This document shows, piece by piece, positions 6,270 to 6,586 of a DNA stretch of 6,586 bases. The notes below the pieces were generated by a model. That model did no database searches. It saw only the letters and a list, made by a program, of their open reading frames with translations, and had not been told where the DNA came from. The DNA is from Moraxellaceae bacterium (lineage in GTDB: Bacteria; Pseudomonadota; Gammaproteobacteria; Pseudomonadales; UBA3067): positions 1 to 6,586 of the forward strand of contig NVTH01000151.1 in NCBI GenBank assembly GCA_002401525.1. The letters run 5' to 3'. The position numbers and the translations under genes were made by a program. The stretch's first letter is position 1. Each line of letters opens with the position of its first letter.

Positions 6270-6586
6270 ATGGCTAGGTATTTAGGACCAAAATGTAAAC
6301 TTTCTCGTAGAGAAGGCACTGATTTATTTTTGAAAAGTGGCGTTCGTCCGCTAGACTCTAAGTGTAAGGCAGATACACCTCCAGGATTGCAAGGTGCGCG
6401 TCGCGGCAGATTATCCGATTACGGCCTACAACTTAGAGAAAAGCAAAAAGTTCGTCGCATTTATGGCGTACTAGAACGCCAGTTCCGCAATTATTATAAA
6501 ATGGCAGCCAGTACTAAGGGTGCCACGGGCGAGAACTTGCTGCAGCTTTTAGAAGGGCGTTTGGATAATGTTGTATACCGCATGGG
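6270..6586 (+). CDS. rpsD: 30S ribosomal protein S4 (uS4), 5' part only
   Basis: S4 is the primary binder of the 16S 5' domain, starts 30S body assembly, and in E. coli represses the alpha operon. The frame is open to the window end, giving about 105 of the roughly 206 residues expected. It starts [20 protein letters not shown], followed by [61 protein letters not shown], where the S4 RNA-binding domain begins. Of the four zinc cysteines of thermophilic S4 (Cys9, 12, 26, 31), only Cys9 and Cys32 remain, so zinc binding is unlikely. Residues 38-42 read PGLQG where most bacterial S4 have PGQHG. A strong GAGGAG (6258-6263) lies 6 nt before the ATG, 14 nt after rpsK. rpoA and rplQ are expected next. 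Confidence 0.98.
   Translation, partial: MARYLGPKCKLSRREGTDLFLKSGVRPLDSKCKADTPPGLQGARRGRLSDYGLQLREKQKVRRIYGVLERQFRNYYKMAASTKGATGENLLQLLEGRLDNVVYRM

Noticed and set aside
1..6586. Mobile, defence or other accessory system
   Set aside because: Every gene belongs to the standard spc-alpha ribosomal cluster in the standard order, with no inserted gene, terminal repeats, tRNA, CRISPR-like repeats or composition break that I could see.

Overview
The window is a stretch of the conserved bacterial ribosomal-protein superoperon: the greater part of the spc operon followed by the start of the alpha operon. All genes are on the + strand in the order rplN (3' end only), rplX, rplE, rpsN, rpsH, rplF, rplR, rpsE, rpmD, rplO, secY, rpmJ | rpsM, rpsK, rpsD (5' part only). 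This is the order known from Escherichia coli and other Gammaproteobacteria. The proteins read as gammaproteobacterial. SecY in particular, with motifs such as [10 protein letters not shown] near its C-terminus, looks closer to the Pseudomonas/Cellvibrio side of the class than to the enterics. That placement rests on remembered family sequences, not a search. Base composition is moderate to slightly AT-rich by eye.

Layout. From 1 to 5149 eleven genes are packed with gaps of 2 to 22 nt. Several Shine-Dalgarno sequences lie inside, or overlap the stop of, the preceding gene, as expected for a co-transcribed and translationally coupled unit. After secY the spacing opens: 84 nt before the tiny GTG-initiated rpmJ (5234-5350), then 131 nt before rpsM. 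The second gap contains the best promoter candidate in the window (about 5394-5422, with a GC-rich stretch after the -10), so the alpha operon probably has its own start there. No stretch longer than 300 nt lacks a gene.

Function. The products are large-subunit proteins L14, L24, L5, L6, L18, L30, L15 and L36, small-subunit proteins S14, S8, S5, S13, S11 and S4, and SecY, the channel of the Sec protein export system. In E. coli, S8 and S4 also act as translational repressors of the spc and alpha operons. Here the S8 target region (around the rplE start) shows only a weak hairpin. The rpsM leader looks too short for the E. coli-type S4 pseudoknot.

Novelty. I see no mobile element, CRISPR array, tRNA, toxin-antitoxin or defence gene, and no undescribed system. 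This is a core housekeeping region. The points worth a second look are modest: the regulatory leaders, a hairpin overlapping the rpsM promoter, and two substitutions in a usually invariant S4 motif.
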